Shown: in pieces, positions 1-10,300 of the stretch
Numbering within the stretch: position 1 is the first letter of the stretch
Layout of the letters: each line of letters begins with the position of its first letter
Source: Trifolium pratense
Taxonomy: Eukaryota; Streptophyta; Magnoliopsida; Fabales; Fabaceae
Direction: 5' to 3'
Length of the DNA: 64,000 bases
Assembly (NCBI RefSeq): GCF_020283565.1
Contig: NC_060059.1
Coordinates: 34,646,838-34,710,837, forward strand
Translations under genes and position numbers: made by a program
Notes under the pieces: generated by a model
Seen by the model: only the letters and a program-made list of their open reading frames with translations
What the model was told of the DNA's origin: nothing
The model's database searches: none

Positions 1-1159
1 ATTTAATAATAATTATTTATATTTATTTATATAATTATTATTTATATCTTGTCAAAAAAAATTATTATTTATAAAAATACAAAATATTTTCATCACAATT
101 CACAAATAGAAAGAAACCCTAATACCATCTCTCTCGCGCAGCAGGGAGCTCTCTGCCTCCATATCTCCGCCATCTATCACTCTCTCTGCCTCCATCTCTC
201 CCTCGAATCTATCTCTCTCGCACAGCTCTCCATCTCTCATTTTACTTTTTATTTCGGATTGAAGGTTGAAAAGGAGGAGACACAAGTCACATTGAAGATT
301 TGATGTTAGCCATTGTTTCGTGGGGTAATTTGGATGTGTTTTGCTGTTTCAACAATTGAAGAATTTGGATATTGAAGATCTAACATGTTTTCACGCTTTG
401 CTAACTTAAAGTGTATATTTTGGTTGTTGCGGACTACATCGATTAATAGTGCTTACCAAACAATTTGACAATAAATTAATTAGTAGCCTAGCATACTTGA
501 TGGATTTGCATCGTCCTAATCGTATTGACTACAAGGTCAGACCAGACTTTTAAAAAGGCTCAGGCTAAGCTAAAAAAGAGATAACTTGACAGGCCGCAGG
601 CCAGGCCTAGGCTTGAAAAAAAATCTAACGTCGGGCTAAGGCTTTTCAAAGCCTAACCTGACCTATTCTCAACCCTACCCTTGATAAAGGTTCAGTCATA
701 GCTTTGAATATGTTACCTTAAACCGGTATAAACCAGTGCAATCCAGTTGCACGAAAATGACCCACACCAATTCTTTTTATTTAGAAGGATGCGAAAAAAA
801 AATACTCTTAAAACAAATAGGAATTTTAGCATGTTGCCATGTTGGTATGGAACCCAGTCCAATTATATTGTCCTTACTCTAACACTACGCTAGTAGTTGC
901 TCCCTGGTTAGTTTTGCTTGGGAAAAAAAAAACATTACTCTCTCCGTTCCTAACTTAATATTTTTTTCCCAAATTTTAGTTTTCTTTAAGAAATCAAAGT
1001 ACAATTAATGATGTTATTTTCATCATTTGTACCTTTATAAAAACTAAAAACATTTATTAAATGAAATTTTCTCTTTCTTAATAAATTAATAGCAAAAATT
1101 ACTTGTTTGTACAGTCAAAATTTGTCAACTTTCTTTCTTTTTTTTTTCTTCGTCAATTG
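1..1159. other. Intergenic, repeat-derived, no gene seen
   Basis: AT-rich DNA without a convincing coding region. Positions about 540-690 carry a purine-rich block with repeated AGGC/AGGCCT motifs that looks like a worn copy of a dispersed repeat. Around 938-960 there is a CTCTCTCCGTTCCTAA-type sequence resembling one end of a Stowaway-like MITE, but I could not pair it with a second end. Short open frames at 49-303 have no recognisable domain and lie in CT-rich sequence. Confidence 0.4.
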
Positions 1160-1520
1160 GTCTGTGGTTAAAAATTTCACCTTAAGATGATAAATGTGAT
1201 GACTGGGATTCGAACTCCAACTAGAGCTGTAAAAAGGGCCTTAGGGTCGGCCCTTTAAGGGGCGGACCCACTTATTCCTGATTATTAATTTTATTTAAAT
1301 TTTAAACAATTTTTCTAGTGTCGTGAACTTATTCTCTTTTTCTTCAATCAGCACTGTCCACGATCGGCACCCTAAAAAAACTGTGTTTAAAATTTAAATA
1401 AAATTAATAATCAGGAATAAGTGGGTCCGCCCCTTAAAGGGCCGGCCCCTTAAGGCCCTTTTTACAGCTCTAACTCCAACCTTCTACATATATAATGCAA
1501 TGCAATGTCTCTACCAACTT
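1160..1520 (-). repeat. tRNA-derived SINE-like repeat, split by a MITE
   Basis: On the minus strand this reads as a short polymerase III-type repeat: an A-box-like segment near 1515-1500 (read from GTTGGTAGAGACATTGCATT) and a B-box-like GGGATTCGAACTCC (plus strand 1206-1219). It then runs into a segment containing CACCTTAAGATGATAAATG, read here on the plus strand. A second copy of the same family lies at 57090-57190 on the plus strand. The repeat is cut within its B-box region by the MITE at 1222-1472. Family assignment is by structure only. Confidence 0.5.
1222..1472. mobile_element. hAT-type foldback MITE with 8-bp target duplication
   Basis: A 251-bp element starting TAGAGCTGTAAAAAGGGCC and ending with the inverse, CCCTTTTTACAGCTCTA. 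It is flanked on both sides by the exact 8-bp duplication ACTCCAAC (1214-1221 and 1473-1480). The two arms are inverted repeats of roughly 85-90 bp each, nearly perfect, around a loop of about 75 bp, so a transcript would fold into a long hairpin. An 8-bp duplication and TAGAG-type ends fit the hAT superfamily. There is no coding capacity, so it is non-autonomous. Confidence 0.85.
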
Positions 1521-1743
1521 TTTATAGTATAAACCAAAAATCATTATAAACAACGCATTAATATTTTTATTTAAATCAAACATTTTACAAGCATTCATTA
1601 GCCATTTACTTATACACACGAAACATTTCATTCGGTTGCATTTATCTATTACAACAAAGCGTTTATTAGAAAGCAAAAAAAAAAACGTTTATTTTATAGA
1701 CAATATATAGCACTCGTCAATCACACTATCTTCATCTTTGTTG

Positions 1744-2651
1744 CTATTCCTTGACAAGATGAGCATCAATTTCTTTTGCTACCTTTACAGCAAGGTCCAA
1801 GTATGATTCTGGAGATACACCTGTAATGTCCTCCTTTAGCTTCTCATACTCAAAAGCCCATTTTACAATCCCACCACCACCATGTTCTTTATCAATCACT
1901 TGTATTATTCCCTTTAAACTCTTGTAATCCCCAGTCACTTCCTTATCAATTATGCTATATGTGATTACCTTATTGTCATCATCAATACTCTCAATTATTA
2001 TGGTAGCACTTATTTTTTTTCCATCTGCAGAGATTAACAAGTTTTTAAAGGATTTGTATATATATAATGCAATTTACTTTTTTATTGCATCAAGAAAATA
2101 ATTTTAATTCTTTAATTCTTTTAACCAATTGTAATTAGGGTTTTTGTGCAATCGTAGGCGTTTCAAAGAATCCCCACAGTTATAAGACCCTTTTTAGTTT
2201 ACTATGACTTTATGAGACTAATAATCATTGAATTAACAGCGAGACATCTAGTTTTTTACATGGTAACGAACGTTGCCAGGAATCAAACTCAAATTTTATT
2301 TTATGTACAAAGTCATGTTATCAACTTTCCCGAGACAATATCAATAATAATTAGCTAGATTTTGAATTGACTATTTTTATGTACACTAAGTTCTAAGTTA
2401 TAATGTTTTTTTGTCCACTACTTTGGGCAATAAATAAAATAAAACTATGAAACATATATATAATTACCTATTGTATATTCATAGTGTTTGACAGAACCAA
2501 CAGTTTCCCAGTCACCTTCATGCACTCTAGCACCATGTATGTGTGTGGATATATTAGGAAGATGTTCAAGTTGCTTTCTATAAAAATTATAGAACTTAGA
2601 AGCAGGTGCTTGAATCTCTACTTCAGTCTCCACTTTCCCAATTAAAGCCAT
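1744..2651 (-). CDS. MLP-like protein (Bet v 1 / major latex protein family)
   Basis: Two exons on the minus strand: 2651-2468 and 2024-1744, with a GT-AG intron (AATAG/gtaatt ... ctctgcag/ATGG). The join is in phase (ATA, then G+AT, giving Ile-Asp) and makes a 154-residue protein, the usual size for MLP-like proteins. The start MALIGKVETEVEIQAPASKF, the EGDWETVGS loop (the counterpart of the Bet v 1 glycine-rich loop) and the C-terminal amphipathic helix ending KEIDAHLVKE are typical. The family folds around a hydrophobic cavity that binds small ligands and is linked to stress and defence; the ligand here is unknown. The intron sits at the position usual for the family. It is separate from, and unrelated to, the next gene to the right. 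Confidence 0.9.
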
Positions 2652-2704
2652 GTCTATGGTCTCTAATATTGTTTCTACTCATAATTAAGGTGGTAATACA
2701 TTCC

Positions 2705-2713
2705 CTTAAATAG
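2705..2713 (-). promoter_or_regulatory. Possible TATA-like element of the MLP gene
   Basis: On the minus strand CTATTTAAG lies about 55-60 bp upstream of the MLP ATG, a plausible place for a TATA element with a short leader. This is assigned by position and composition only. Confidence 0.35.
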
Positions 2714-2716
2714 AAG

Positions 2717-3399
2717 ATTAATTTGTGACTATAAAATTAATAGTTCAATTCACAAGCAAGGTTCAGATTATGATACTTGTTAAAGAAACCAAACAAATTA
2801 AATAATAGATTGTCAACTAGCAAACAAATTAATAATTGGTTAAATATATTTATTAGATGGCACTTGTAGATTTTCTTTTGGTTACAAGATGGCACTTGTA
2901 GATTGTTATGAAAATAATGCTCCACCAAATATTTGCTTGCATAATATTGATTGGACAATGTTTGTCGTGATTAACGAGATAGAGTTTATATTAGCACGTA
3001 TTTATTAATTTTCTAATATACACCCCTATGCCACTAGGAACTAGAGTTTTCTTATAAAGCTAAAAATTTATTTATGAAAAGGAGAATAAACAATTGAGGG
3101 ACATAAATCTTAACTTTAGAAAGAAAATTAAAACATTTTTGTAATATAATGAAAATCATAAAATCCCACAATTTTGCGTGGAATCGCCCCTATTAGTCTA
3201 TGCATAAAAAAAAATTGACCAAAAAAAATTTGCTAAACAAAATGTATAAAATAATTTTTAAACATTGCATACAAATTAACTAAAAACAAAAAAATTAGGT
3301 TCTTTAATACCTAACAAAATTTTGCACAAAAATACCTAACAAAACTCTCCCCTAAACTAAACATCATACAAATGATCAATTTATCACAAACAAGTAACA
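2717..3399. other. Intergenic, nothing recognised
   Basis: AT-rich sequence with a local repeat of GATGGCACTTGTAGATT (about 2856 and 2889). No gene, RNA or complete mobile element was seen. Confidence 0.4.
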
Positions 3400-4090
3400 T
3401 ATACCAAGTCTTTCTCTTAGCTTCAAAATGACTCAATCTTATTAGAGGCTTTGTCATGATATCATTTGATCTTGAGAGATACAATGATTCAGTTTAATAA
3501 CTCGGACTTTAATAAGATCTTAAAGAAAATAGTATTACATATGAATATGCTTACAGCTACTATGTATAATAGGATTTTTAAAGAGTTTAATATATGTGAG
3601 TTATTGTCACAAGAAATGACAATACTTTTCACTTGACTTTGTCCAAGTTGATGCTAAATTCTTCTAAGCCATATTTGTCTTGTGACAATCACATCACATG
3701 TTGCAGCTACAAAATCTGTTTCTATTGTGGATAGGGTTACAATAGGATTTTTATTGGATGCCATGAAATTGCGGTCGAGTTAAGAATGAAAACATAATTT
3801 GAGGTACTTTTCATGTCATAAAAGTCACCGGCATAATTAGAATATGACCAACCTTGCATGTTATCAACTACTGATCCTTTTTTGTACATTAGGTCAAGGC
3901 TCATGGTACGTTCTAGATATCAAGCGAACTAAAAATGATAGGTCAAGTTTTGTAGATGTCATATACGTGAGGCACCCCCACTATTTGTTTGTAAATAGTT
4001 GCATCGATAGATCTTCCATTTTCATCTTTAGTTAGCTTAATTGCATACTGGAACAAAGAAACAACATGCACTTTGTCGTTCGATCCCTCT
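3400..4090 (-). pseudogene. Decayed Ty1/copia pol fragment (RT end and RNase H)
   Basis: Reading the minus strand from about 4090 to 3400 gives, across several frameshifts and stops, the C-terminal order of a copia polyprotein. It starts with the RT tail (KLTKDENGRSIDATIYKQIVG, near 4050-3980), then the RNase H start YSNYAGDFYDMKSTS (about 3840). A segment like TLSTIETDFVAAT follows (about 3720-3690), then a DNNSHIKLFKNP-like stretch (about 3600). The run ends with an NDIMTKPL motif (about 3455). The frame changes at least twice and in-frame stops are present, so it is dead. No LTR was found next to it. It is a much older lineage than the intact copia element at 27-34 kb, to which it shows only family-level likeness. 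Confidence 0.75.
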
Positions 4091-4340
4091 ATCGTCACAT
4101 CATCAATCTCAGATTTGGGATGTGGTGAGTTCAAGGTTGTATGGTTATGCCTTCAACAAATCTTTACCAAAAAACGCCACCATTTTAGGTCTAGCAATCA
4201 ATTCATGCAACAATTGTGTCGGCGTTGCAATCCACACTGTGAGTTCAAGGTTGTATGGTTATGCCTTCCATCCTCTTCCCTCTATCACAAGTCACCACTT
4301 CAACGAGCGCAACTCATCCGACAATCTCCTCTGAGGATCT
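4075..4340 (+). pseudogene. Broken copy of the neighbouring SMP-30-like gene
   Basis: The DNA aligns with part of the intact gene at 5616-6719. TCATCAATCTCAGAT at 4097-4112 matches 5812-5826, and the stretch around 4165-4235 (encoding NATILGLAINSCNN) matches the segment at 5870-5940 (NVTVLGLTVDSRNN). Between and after these lies a 30-bp exact direct repeat (4125-4154 and 4239-4268) that the intact gene does not have. Reading frames are interrupted and both ends of the gene are missing. It is best read as a tandem-duplicate remnant later rearranged, and it abuts the copia fragment to its left. Confidence 0.65.
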
Positions 4341-5615
4341 GTCATGTTGGTAATCCATCTCCATGTTTCGAAGAAGATAAAGTAAGGCTTAAAAATGGGT
4401 TTCAAAAATTGATTTGGGCCTTTTGTAACCAATTTTTAAAATTTTAATTATGATTTTTTTTTTGAACAGCAATCTTAATTATGTTTTAATTTAAATATTT
4501 GGATTAAGGCAAAAGATTTAAATTTTTTGGCAACAATCACCAAAAAGAAAAACGCAAATAAACTCATTTTAATTTTTATTTATTCTCAAAATAGTTTTTG
4601 ACTAAAATTCAAAATAAAAAATAGAGTTTTTGTTTTTAGTTGTTGATTTCTATTTTTACCTTATCACATCTTCCTTCACCACTCCTTCATCTCCCTTTTC
4701 CTTAGCAACACTATCCATGTTCTAACGACCGCCGTCGCCACCGTTCCGAAGACTACATTGCCACTATAGTGTTCTGACGACCATACCATCGTTCTGTTGC
4801 TGACGTCTCTAAAACTCATTCGTGTAATTTTTCAATATTCTACTCTTTTATTTCCTTTATGAGACAAATATTTTATTTTCCTTTTTCAATGCTCAATTCA
4901 GCCTCACGCATTACATATTCAAATTGGCCATCCATATATATTATTTCATTTTATGATGGAATTAGGTTATTACATAAATTATCAAACGCTGCCATTGTTC
5001 CAACGTCCAATACATCCACCTTTTTCATTGCTGTCAATATTCCAACGACGGTTTTACATTCACCAGAATAAACACAAATTTTTCATGTATCGTGCTTTAG
5101 AACTCGAACAAATTGATTTTGGCTTTTAAAATTTCAAAACTTAAAATTAAAATTGGTTTTGAGTTTTGAAAATCTACCTCTAAGAAAACATTGATCAAAC
5201 ATGTTTGAGGTTTAAAATTGACAACACCCAAGTATTAAATTTCAATATTTATGAAGTTAGAAAAGCAATAATCCATAAAGGAAATGATGAATTAGAAGTC
5301 ATTAGGATTGATTCAAATTTCAAATCCTTTAACGTACATCTCTATTTCAAATTTTTCATTATGTTACAAATGAATAAGATAAATAATCAACTTAAAAAAA
5401 TTCATAAAAATATTATTTTTTTTTTTTTTACAGAAGTTAAAAAGATAAAGATTGAATCTGTTATAAATAAACAAGATATAAAATTATTGTTATAAAATTT
5501 TGACGTCTCTGACTGCACATAAACATGCTCTCTACATAGTCTTTGTAACCTCAGTCCCAATATTGAACAAAGTTTCAAATCCAAAAACAAAAACCCAGTT
5601 AATCGAAACTTAACC
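4341..5615. other. Intergenic upstream of the SMP-30-like gene
   Basis: AT-rich with a CT/CG-richer patch at about 4680-4810. No gene was recognised. The last 100-150 bp should contain the promoter and leader of the gene starting at 5616, but no convincing TATA element stands out. Confidence 0.4.
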
Positions 5616-6719
5616 ATGTCAATTCACTCATCCAAACACTCCCTTATCATCTTCTTCATCCTAATCCAAATTTCATCCCCAATTATCAAAGTCCTCGCCA
5701 GAAACTCCCACGTCATCAATTTCCGATCACCAAATCTCTATCCAGAAAGCCTCGCATGGGACTCCAAAAAACAACACTTCCTCGTCGGATCCCTTCATCA
5801 CCGCACAATCTCATCAATCTCAGATGCAGGAATCGTCGAAACCCTAATCACTGACACATCCTTACCAGAAAATGTCACCGTTTTAGGTCTAACCGTCGAT
5901 TCACGCAACAACCGTATCCTCGCTGTAATTCACGCTCTTCAGCCTCTTCCTCCTTTCAACGCACTCGCCGCTTATGATCTCAACTCCGGCAACCGTCTCT
6001 TCCTCTCGATTCTTCCATCCGATGAACCCGCTCTTGCTAACGACGTTGCTGTTGATTCCAACGGCAACGCTTATGTAACAAACTCAATCGGAAACTTCAT
6101 CTGGAAAATCAATGATAAAGGAGAAGCATCGATTTTCTCCAAATCGCGGAGGTTCACGGAACATCCAGTGGACCGCGATACACCGTATAGTTTGTTTGGA
6201 CTTAACGGAATTGCTTACGTCAGCAGCGGTGGTTATCTTTTAGTGGCGCAATCCAATACGGGCAAGATTTTTAAGGTTGATGTGGATGATGGTACTGTTA
6301 GGCACGTGCTTCTTAACAAAGATCTCACGTGTCCTGATGGTGTCGTTTTGAGAAGTGATGGTGTCGTTTTGGTTGTTTCACCAGAAATAAATAAGTTGTG
6401 GCTTTTAAAGAGTAATAATGGATGGGGGGAAGGTGTGGTTTATGACGAAATTGACCTTGGTGATGATGAAGGGTGTCCTACTTCTGTTGTTGCTAGGGAG
6501 AGGGATAAGATGTATGTTTTGTTTGGGTATATGAGAGAGGGTATTTTGGGAAAAGTAGAAAGGGAGAATTTTAGAATTGAGGAGATTAAGTCACCTAAGG
6601 AAAGTGAAGATGAGAATATTTGGATTTATGTTATGATTGGATTTGGGTTGGTTTATTTCTTGTATTGGAGGTTTCAAATGGGTCAGCTTGCGAAGAATAT
6701 GAATAAGAAGATCAATTGA
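5616..6719 (+). CDS. SMP-30/gluconolactonase-like beta-propeller protein, membrane-anchored
   Basis: Single-exon gene of 367 codons. Residues about 8-28 (HSLIIFFILIQISSPIIKVLA) form a signal peptide or anchor. Residues about 35-320 contain repeated propeller-type segments such as ESLAWDSKKQHFLVGSL, NDVAVDSNGNAYVTNS, GIAYVSSGGYLLVAQS and CPDGVVLRSDGVVLVVSP, typical of the SMP-30/NHL/calcium-dependent phosphotriesterase-like superfamily. A second hydrophobic segment near the C-terminus (IWIYVMIGFGLVYFLYW) suggests an anchor with a short tail. The family includes lactonases, phosphotriesterase-like enzymes and strictosidine-synthase relatives; the substrate cannot be told from sequence. The codon bias is C-rich in the 5' half and T-rich in the 3' half. 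A broken paralogue lies 1.3 kb upstream. Confidence 0.88.
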   Translation: MSIHSSKHSLIIFFILIQISSPIIKVLARNSHVINFRSPNLYPESLAWDSKKQHFLVGSLHHRTISSISDAGIVETLITDTSLPENVTVLGLTVDSRNNRILAVIHALQPLPPFNALAAYDLNSGNRLFLSILPSDEPALANDVAVDSNGNAYVTNSIGNFIWKINDKGEASIFSKSRRFTEHPVDRDTPYSLFGLNGIAYVSSGGYLLVAQSNTGKIFKVDVDDGTVRHVLLNKDLTCPDGVVLRSDGVVLVVSPEINKLWLLKSNNGWGEGVVYDEIDLGDDEGCPTSVVARERDKMYVLFGYMREGILGKVERENFRIEEIKSPKESEDENIWIYVMIGFGLVYFLYWRFQMGQLAKNMNKKIN

Positions 6720-6944
6720 GTGTTTATATGTTTGAGGTAGTTTGTATTTTTAATCCCAACATGTTTGGTATAGGTGTAGCTTAATTATGTTTGTATTTAT
6801 GTTAGGTTTCTTAGGAGTGAAAATTGTATCATTTTGATGATTTGTACCATACTCTTAATAAGAGTTTAAGGTGGTTCTTAATTCTAATGCTTTGTTCCAT
6901 ATGAAAAACAAATGAATGATCATTTGTAATGTGGTTTTATAATT

Positions 6945-7705
6945 TTGGTTTAATTGTAATTTTGACCTTTAAGTTTTACAAACTTATAATTTTGGCCCAT
7001 AATAAATAACAGTTCTAGCCCTCTATTTAGTGTGACTTCGCCAAACTACCTATTGACAAGATCATATTCATTTAATTATTGCTATTTTCGCACCCCTGTT
7101 TAGTTCGGTTTTTTGAGAAAGAAAGTCGAGACATTCAGAAAGATAAGCAATAGGTAAGCAAAGCGTGAGCGGGCACGGAGAAGGATACGCCAAAGACTTC
7201 GGCTTAACCCTAACGAGAATGAGCAACAACGAAATGACAAGATGGGGTGCTCCGAGCACCACCATTTAGAAAGAAGGGTCGAAGGGCCTGTAGCTTTCCA
7301 CGTCCCCCCTTCGTCGGGTGGTGCTTGTGTGGGGGGGGGGGGGCGTGTGCCACCTGAACCTAAAATCTGGCTTGAAGTTCTCGCCTTACCAACGAGTCGG
7401 CAACTGATGGTTGTTGGTCGACTACCACCAAAAAGCTCCAATTAAGATGAATATTTCACATTTTGGAGTGTGCATATGTATGTATGTATGTTGGGTGTTC
7501 TTTGCAAAAAGTTAATTTTGACCAAGTCAACTCTGGTGTAACAAATCACTTAAATGACTCAGCTGTCAAATTGATTTGGTCAAAATTGGTCTTTTACAAA
7601 TGAGGTAAAGATAGGAGGCTAAAAGTGTTATTTTAAAAATTATGAGGCCAAAATTGCAAGTTTGTCAAACTTAAGGTGCCAAAAGTGCAATTAAATCTAC
7701 ATTTT
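6945..7705. mobile_element. Long-TIR element with an atypical core
   Basis: The ends form a degenerate inverted repeat of about 60 bp. The left end reads TTTAATTGTAATTTTGACC, and the reverse complement of the right end reads TTTAATTGCACTTTTGGCA, both followed by an ACAAACTT-type stretch. I could not define a target duplication. The core (about 7085-7445) is much richer in G+C than the surroundings and has a 13-base G run (7331-7343). It carries overlapping open frames on both strands with no recognisable domain, which I do not call as genes. The end sequence recurs near 58500-58630, so it is a dispersed family, possibly Mutator-like. Confidence 0.5.
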
Positions 7706-8002
7706 TCTATATATAACTGTTAGTTTTAAGATTTTTTTATGTTAATACTTTGTCTCTTCTTTTTGGTTGTGTTTTAAAATTATCTACACGTACTAAATAA
7801 ATAAAGGAAAATGTTAAACAAAAAAAAATGTTACTTTTGATGAATTTTTTCTTTCTTTTTAATTATTTAAGAGTATTATTGACAAACTAATATTTATTGT
7901 TGGATTGAACTTTGGAAATAACAAATAATTTAAAACAAATTTTTCTACCAAAACCGACATAGACGAAAGCTCCTTCAACAATCTAAATGAATATTACTGT
8001 AC

Positions 8003-8270
8003 TTGAGATATCATGTGCAACATCAAAGGCAACTCCCTTCTTGGTTTTTAATGGTTTTTATTGGAATTATTTCTAATTTACAAGCCATGTTTCATGCCAT
8101 TTACAATTGTTTTTGTTTGGCAAATACTCATGTGTTTACTAATATTGTCATTGAATCAAACTCCACAACCACAATTGGTTTGGTGGCAGCTGGCTAATGA
8201 TTCTCTTCTCCTCAAGAAGATTAGGCAATTTGACGATTTAGAATGGATGAATGTTTTTTCATCATACTCT
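8003..8270 (+). pseudogene. RNase H-like (RVT_3 type) relic
   Basis: One frame reads AIYNCFCLANTHVFTNIVIE followed by SNSTTTIGLV, matching the pattern of plant RNase H-like domains found in non-LTR elements and derived host genes (helix with LA..., then a strand ending in E-S-x-S). After about 8190 the match continues in another frame with LLKKIRQFDDLEW and then a stop. The upstream part is missing. It is short and frameshifted, hence a relic; the catalytic set is not complete. Confidence 0.45.
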
Positions 8271-8823
8271 TAAATAAGACAAGGATATTCTTATTTAATT
8301 ATAGAGATTTATTTCAATGCACCAACAACATTATTTTTACATTTGCTTCCAATTACATTACACAAAATAGATATTGGTAGACATATGTTATAAATTAGCC
8401 TAAAAAGAAATAGTATTATGGTATAGTTTGATGATTTCAAGCGTAAAAAATTACAATGTCAATAATATATAAATTAAATCATATATTATAAGCATAGATA
8501 TAGCATGAAAAGATGTATCCTATAAAAAAAGCATGAAAAAGGACTAAACTAAAAAAAATGCAGGAAAAAATCAAATAAAAAGTCAAGCAAAAATATTGAA
8601 CAACAAAAGGTCAATGAACAAAGAAGGTATACGGGCATGAAATATTGACAAGGGAGTCACCAATTTTTTTTTGTTGCATTAATGTAACGAAAACATGATG
8701 ATATACTAATACAAATATGTTTGTAAATTGGGTCCACTAACAGGCATAACCAATTAGCCATGAGAATTACTTTTGCCCATCCTATTGGTTAATCGTGCGC
8801 CCTACAATTTTTCAATTTTACCC

Positions 8824-8895
8824 TTCCGCTACTTAAATAGCGGACGTTATAAAGATATGATGTTTTGAGGGGTGTCCGCTACCTAAGTAGCGGAC
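8824..8895. repeat. Pair of imperfect palindromes around CCGCTACTTAAGTAGCGG
   Basis: CCGCTACTTAAATAGCGG at about 8826-8843 and GTCCGCTACCTAAGTAGCGGAC at 8874-8895 are near-perfect palindromes of 18 and 22 bp, about 50 bp apart, in otherwise AT-rich DNA. They could be the two ends or centres of a small transposable element, or a recurrent repeat. No function can be assigned. Confidence 0.55.
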
Positions 8896-10300
8896 AAAAA
8901 TATTTTGGTAATTTCATAGAGTGCGCCCCAGAATCAGTAGGATGACAAAAGAAAATCTCAATCGTTTAAAGTTCTCAAAATCAAAAGTGTGTACAATATT
9001 GAGGACATATTCCTTTCACACCCCCATTATCTTACTCCTAAAATTCAAGCACACATTGCTTCCACCTTTGCAAATACTATTTTGTCTTTTTTTTTTTTTT
9101 CTTCTTTTTTTTTCTCTTCAGTTTTTAGAAGATATGGATAATTTAAAATTGGAAAATGTTAACATGTACACCAAAGACACGTGTTAAGGAAGCAAAAGTA
9201 GAAATAATATATTGAAATTTGTGCATTTAACTTTTTAAACATTAAATTTTTTTTTTAACATTAAATGCAATTTTCTATATTTAGAATCTTAACATGTGCC
9301 CTTGGTGCACATGTTAACATGACCCTTTAAAATTTGATTGAAAAATAAATAAAACTTCATCAAAAATTGTTTCAGTCTGAATTCAAACTCAAGACTTTCC
9401 GAATGATTCATCGTTAACTAGTACCTCTCAAGTATCATTAAATACCAAACTTTTTGCACATATTTCAAAGTTCAGGTTTTATTTAATCAATACATATTGC
9501 ATGATAAACATGAGTTCCATTATTGCTTTGCCAATTATTGTTGCTTCTAAGTTCTAATTGAAATGTTGTACAGTACCATTTAGCAACAATACATTTGCAC
9601 AATCTTGATCTCACCATTCTTTTCATTTCAATGAGTAGTAATTAATATTCAAATCAATGCTATTACTTTTTCTTAATGTTAAATATTTACTCCTTCATAA
9701 TAGTTGTACTTTGTTTTGTTTTCTCTTGCAACATATAATTTTTTTTTTTTTATTTACATCACTACATGACTCTCCAAGGCTAGTTGTTTGTTTGTTATTA
9801 ACACCATAAAAGAAAACATATGATTTCTAATGTTATATGGACACTATTTACTTGTCTTGAATGTTTTAAAACAAGAAATTATAAGAAAAGGTTTAAGCTG
9901 AAAAATTAACAAACCAATTATAGTTTGATGATCAATATTGATCATGTATATATATAATCACTAAACAAAGAAAATAAATTATTGAAACTCAAACTAACAT
10001 TGCTTAAGCTGATTTTGTCCTCATACAATTGTAGGATTCAAGGGCACAAAAAAAAATGACAAAACTACACAAGAGTGCTCGTATGAAATAATACACGTCT
10101 CTTTTGGCAACCAGATGTCACCAGTTCAAATTCGACTCTGAAAATAGAAAAGCATTAAAACTCTTGAGAGAGTGTCTATCTGTCCATTGTGGTCATGCTC
10201 AAATCGAAGAATTGGTCTTGCCAATTACATGCTGATGATGATACCCGATTTACCAAAAAAAAAAAAAACTACATCCCTACACATGTTGCTCACATCTTCA

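Larger units (their letters stand above)
7706..10300. other. Intergenic, mostly old repeats
   Basis: Apart from the RNase H relic (8003-8270) and the palindrome pair (8824-8895), this is AT-rich DNA. Two MITE-like palindromes, TTAACATG...CATGTTAA-type, occur at about 9158-9187 and 9288-9317. A weak B-box-like GTTCAAATTCGA occurs near 10121. No intact gene was recognised. Confidence 0.4.

Noticed and set aside
7100..7445. Overlapping open frames on both strands in a GC-rich patch
   Set aside because: No recognisable domain, no start context, and they lie in a transposon core with a G run; open frames are expected from the base composition.
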